A DNA stretch of 45,390 bases from positions 1 through 45,390 of the forward strand of contig PNLY01000042.1 in the NCBI GenBank assembly GCA_013823325.1, written 5' to 3'. Below the pieces are notes generated by a model that was given only the letters and a program-made list of their open reading frames with translations, was not told the origin of the DNA and ran no database searches. Position 1 is the stretch's first letter. Each line of letters begins with the position of its first letter. Source of the DNA: Methylobacterium sp. (GTDB lineage Bacteria > Pseudomonadota > Alphaproteobacteria > Rhizobiales > Beijerinckiaceae). Both the position numbers and the translations under genes were made by a program. Shown here in pieces: positions 43,155 to 45,390 of this stretch.

Positions 43155-44357
43155 TTGAAGCTGCCTTTGTGGGGGAGCGCCTTGAGCGCGACGCTCCTCG
43201 TGCAGGTCGTCAGCTCCTTCGCTGCCGCAGCTGTTCCGCTCCTTGGCCCGATCCTGACGCAGCGCTGGAACCTGCCGCCGGAGAGCATCGGCTACGTCTC
43301 CTCCGCCGTCTCGATCGGCATTTGCTGGTGCCTGGCCTGCGGCGGCCCGATGCTCGACCATCACGGCCCGATCCGGACCTTGCAGATCGGCCTGGCGGCG
43401 ATGTGCCTCGGCCTGATCCTGCTATCGCAGCCGATTGCCGCTCTCGGCTTCGCCGGTGCGCTCGTGCTCGGCCTCGGCACCGCGCCGAACAATCCGGCGG
43501 GCAGCACGATGCTGATGCGCACGGCGCCGCCCACCCATCGCAACCTGATCTTCTCGATCCGGCAGGCCGGCGTTCCCCTCGGTGGAACGATCGCCGGCGT
43601 CTCGGTGGCCCCGGCCGTCGCCGCGCTGGGTTTTAGTCATACGATCTGGCTGATCGCGGCGATCGTCCTGCTCAGCCTGCTGGCGGTGCAGCCGTTCCAG
43701 AAGCGGCTCGATATGGAGAGGGGCCCTGCGAATCGGCAATGGGCCCGGATGTTCCTGTCGCCCTCGGCGCTGCGCCGCGCGGCCGAAGTCATCCGCTCGC
43801 ACCCGTCTCTGCCGCTGATCACCGGCATGGGCATCTCGTTCTCGGTCGCCCAGACCAGCGTCCAGGCCTTCACAGCGACCTATCTGGTGACGCAGCACGG
43901 CAAGAGCCTCGCGGAAGCCGGCTATTTCATGGCCGTCCTGCTCGCTGCCAGCACGGTCTCGCGGATCGCCCTGGGATGGCTGGCGGATCGCTGGCGCCGG
44001 GGGCTGCTCCTGCTCGGCCTGCTCCTGCTCGCCGCGAGCGCCGCGGTGATCCTGCTCGTCTGGTCGGCGGCGGGACCGTCATGGGCCCTGTATTGCTCGG
44101 TCGCGTTCATCGGCGCGACGTCGCTGGGCTGGAACGGGGTCTACATGGCCGAGCTGGCGCGGCTGGCGCCGCCGACGCAGATCGGCGACGTCACCTCGGC
44201 GGCGAACCTTTTCGGCTTCACCGGCTCGTTCTGCGGTCCTCTCATCTTCGCCTTCATCGCCAGCCGGACGGCGAGCTTCGACTGGTCCTATCTGCTGGTC
44301 GCGGCGCAATTGGCCGCCTGCGGCGTCTTCGTGCTGTGGCGCCGCAGTTGGCGCTGA
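43155..44357 (+). CDS. MFS transporter
   Basis: 400 residues, about 12 hydrophobic segments. TTG at 43155 is preceded by GGGAGGGG, and no ATG occurs in the first 50 codons, so a TTG start is likely. Helix one is SATLLVQVVSSFAAAAVPLL. The cytoplasmic loop between helices two and three reads GGPMLDHHGPIRTLQ, a variant of the GxxxDRxGR MFS motif in which His-His replaces Arg. GLGTAPNNPAGSTMLMRTAP and FSIRQAGVPLGGTIAGV resemble the CynX/NimT and YbfB-like group. A second motif GWLADRWRRG sits in the C-terminal half. Substrate unknown; no linked metabolic gene nearby. Confidence 0.88.
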   Translation: MKLPLWGSALSATLLVQVVSSFAAAAVPLLGPILTQRWNLPPESIGYVSSAVSIGICWCLACGGPMLDHHGPIRTLQIGLAAMCLGLILLSQPIAALGFAGALVLGLGTAPNNPAGSTMLMRTAPPTHRNLIFSIRQAGVPLGGTIAGVSVAPAVAALGFSHTIWLIAAIVLLSLLAVQPFQKRLDMERGPANRQWARMFLSPSALRRAAEVIRSHPSLPLITGMGISFSVAQTSVQAFTATYLVTQHGKSLAEAGYFMAVLLAASTVSRIALGWLADRWRRGLLLLGLLLLAASAAVILLVWSAAGPSWALYCSVAFIGATSLGWNGVYMAELARLAPPTQIGDVTSAANLFGFTGSFCGPLIFAFIASRTASFDWSYLLVAAQLAACGVFVLWRRSWR

Positions 44358-44864
44358 GGCTTCAGTCGATGCGGTGACGCGTGCAGATGTCCGTCTGGTG
44401 ATCGCCGCCAGTGCATCTGCCGGCCGCTATGTCTCTGCGACCGCTTCGGAGATTGCGAACGACGCTGCGGTTCCGACCGGCCGCTGATGCCGGACCGACA
44501 GATCGTCTGCCTACGCGTTGCTCCCACGCAGTCTTTGAGCGTCGCATGTCGCCCGGCCTTGTTTGTCCGCTCGGGCCGGAACAAGCGCTGGTCTCAGGTG
44601 AAGACTTATCTTGAGCTCAGGTTTTCACCGAGTGCTTATTCGATGAGATCGCAACGTAATGTATGTTTAGAACATCGATACGTGAATTTTATCACATTCT
44701 CTCGGAGTGAATAACGTCACATGTGCTCGCTATGCAACATATTGCGACTCTATTCAGTTATGTGAACATTTCCACCGTCTGAAATACCCGAAAATAATAC
44801 CAATAATGCAGGTTGATTCAAAAAGACTCAGCCACGGCATAGGCCAATTCAATTGGAGGCATTG
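44358..44864 (+). other. 507-bp AT-rich intergenic region, probably the porin promoter and leader
   Basis: No convincing gene: short open stretches are compositionally unlike real genes here. From about 44590 to 44840 the sequence is far richer in A and T than the rest of the window. CCAATT (44844-44849) and AATTGG (44851-44856) form a palindrome around one base and overlap the porin ribosome site TTGGAGG (44853-44859), so a protein or folded RNA there could limit translation. I cannot pick a single -35/-10 pair with confidence. A small RNA is possible but not shown. Confidence 0.5.
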
Positions 44865-45390
44865 ATGAAGAGCTTCGTTTCAGCATTGGGCATGGCTACG
44901 GCGGCCTTCGCCGTCGCCACCAGTGCCGGCGCTGCTGACCTTCCCTCACGGAAGGCCGCTCCCGTCGAGTACGTTCGTGTTTGCTCCGCCTACGGTGCAG
45001 GCTTCTTCTATATCCCGGGCACCGACACCTGCCTGCGCGTCGGCGGCCGCGTCCGCGCCGAGTATACGGTCGGTTCGCGGTTCGGTGACACCAACGACAG
45101 CTACGGCACCCGCGCTCGCGGTCGCCTGAACATCGACGCCCGCACCGCGACCGCCTATGGCACGCTGCGCACCTTCTTCCGCTACGAGCTGACCAACAGC
45201 ACGAGCTTCTACAACAACACCACCTCGTACGGCGGAAACCAGGGCATCGTCGGCCCCGGCAACGCTCGCGCCAGCGATCGCCCGACCCGCTTCGGCGATG
45301 CGTTCGGCAACTCGACCGCTTCGCTGGTTGACCTGGCCTTCATCCAGTTCGGTCCGATCACTGCCGGTCGCGCTCAGTCGTTCTTCGACT
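44865..45390 (+). CDS. Outer-membrane porin (alphaproteobacterial Omp2-like family), 3' end outside window
   Basis: The first 175 codons are present. Signal peptide MKSFVSALGMATAAFAVATS is cleaved near AGA-ADLPSRK, the family hallmark. The mature start VEYVRVCSAYGAGFFYIPGT, then DTCLRVGGRVRAEYTV, with two cysteines, is shared by Brucella Omp2, Rhizobium and Bosea porins. Beta strands with alternating hydrophobic residues follow (TAYGTLRTFFRYELTNSTSF; LVDLAFIQFGPITAGRAQSF). ATG 44865 has TTGGAGG five bases upstream. The long AT-rich leader suggests a highly expressed and regulated gene. Confidence 0.93.
   Translation, partial: MKSFVSALGMATAAFAVATSAGAADLPSRKAAPVEYVRVCSAYGAGFFYIPGTDTCLRVGGRVRAEYTVGSRFGDTNDSYGTRARGRLNIDARTATAYGTLRTFFRYELTNSTSFYNNTTSYGGNQGIVGPGNARASDRPTRFGDAFGNSTASLVDLAFIQFGPITAGRAQSFFD

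Noticed and set aside
44288..44584. 98-codon open frame on the minus strand beside the MFS gene
   Set aside because: No ribosome site, no family resemblance, and it overlaps the end of the MFS gene.

Overview
The window is GC-rich alphaproteobacterial chromosome. The closing porin (N-terminus of the Brucella Omp2 / rhizobial type), the Aap and Liv transporters, the dispersed palindrome at 855-1060 and the density of catabolic operons suggest a Hyphomicrobiales bacterium such as Bosea or a relative. This is inference; the window holds no rRNA or other taxonomic marker. I saw no tRNA, CRISPR array, intact insertion sequence or prophage.

Layout: (1) 1-3679, a dipeptide-type ABC transporter (permease and binding protein, minus strand) divergent from an RpiR regulator. 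(2) 3812-8462, a periplasmic molybdenum aldehyde oxidoreductase: Tat-exported large subunit, 2Fe-2S subunit, tri-heme cytochrome c. (3) 8488-8870, a scar where the tails of a Dpp permease and a class III aminotransferase meet. (4) 9081-17321, a partial homoprotocatechuate (hpa) meta-cleavage cluster (FAH hydrolase/isomerase, hpaH, hpaF, hpaR) with a complete amino-acid ABC transporter (aapJQMP) and a class V aminotransferase inside it; two promoters share one palindrome. (5) 17495-19846, an orphan molybdenum hydroxylase subunit. (6) 19858-26829, a sugar operon resembling thu (binding protein, two permeases, ThuB-like dehydrogenase, ThuA) without an ATPase, with a LacI regulator and a divergent SDR dehydrogenase. 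(7) 26953-39288, an AraC regulator followed by a set matching hmfABCDE of 2-furoate catabolism (2-furoyl-CoA dehydrogenase, furoyl-CoA synthetase, 2-oxoglutaroyl-CoA hydrolase) and a full livJHMGF importer. (8) 39377-42892, an envelope-stress module of PspA, a YqiJ-like OB-fold membrane protein and a YqiK flotillin, driven by a strong promoter whose first codons encode a TnpB-like N-terminal domain in frame with PspA. (9) 43155-45390, an MFS transporter, an AT-rich gap and the start of the porin.

How the genes may work together: the molybdenum oxidoreductase of region 2 belongs to the family used for periplasmic oxidation of aldehydes such as furfural. Regions 2 and 7 could therefore form a furfural to furoate to 2-oxoglutarate route, with Liv importing the acid. 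The hpa set would handle the lower part of a catechol meta-cleavage pathway, but the dioxygenase, semialdehyde dehydrogenase and aldolase are not in view.

A recurring design is visible. Each of the four binding-protein genes is followed, before its permease gene, by a GC-rich inverted repeat, probably keeping binding-protein mRNA more abundant than permease mRNA. The least familiar item is the TnpB-N/PspA/YqiJ/YqiK arrangement with a promoter placed for a leaderless transcript.
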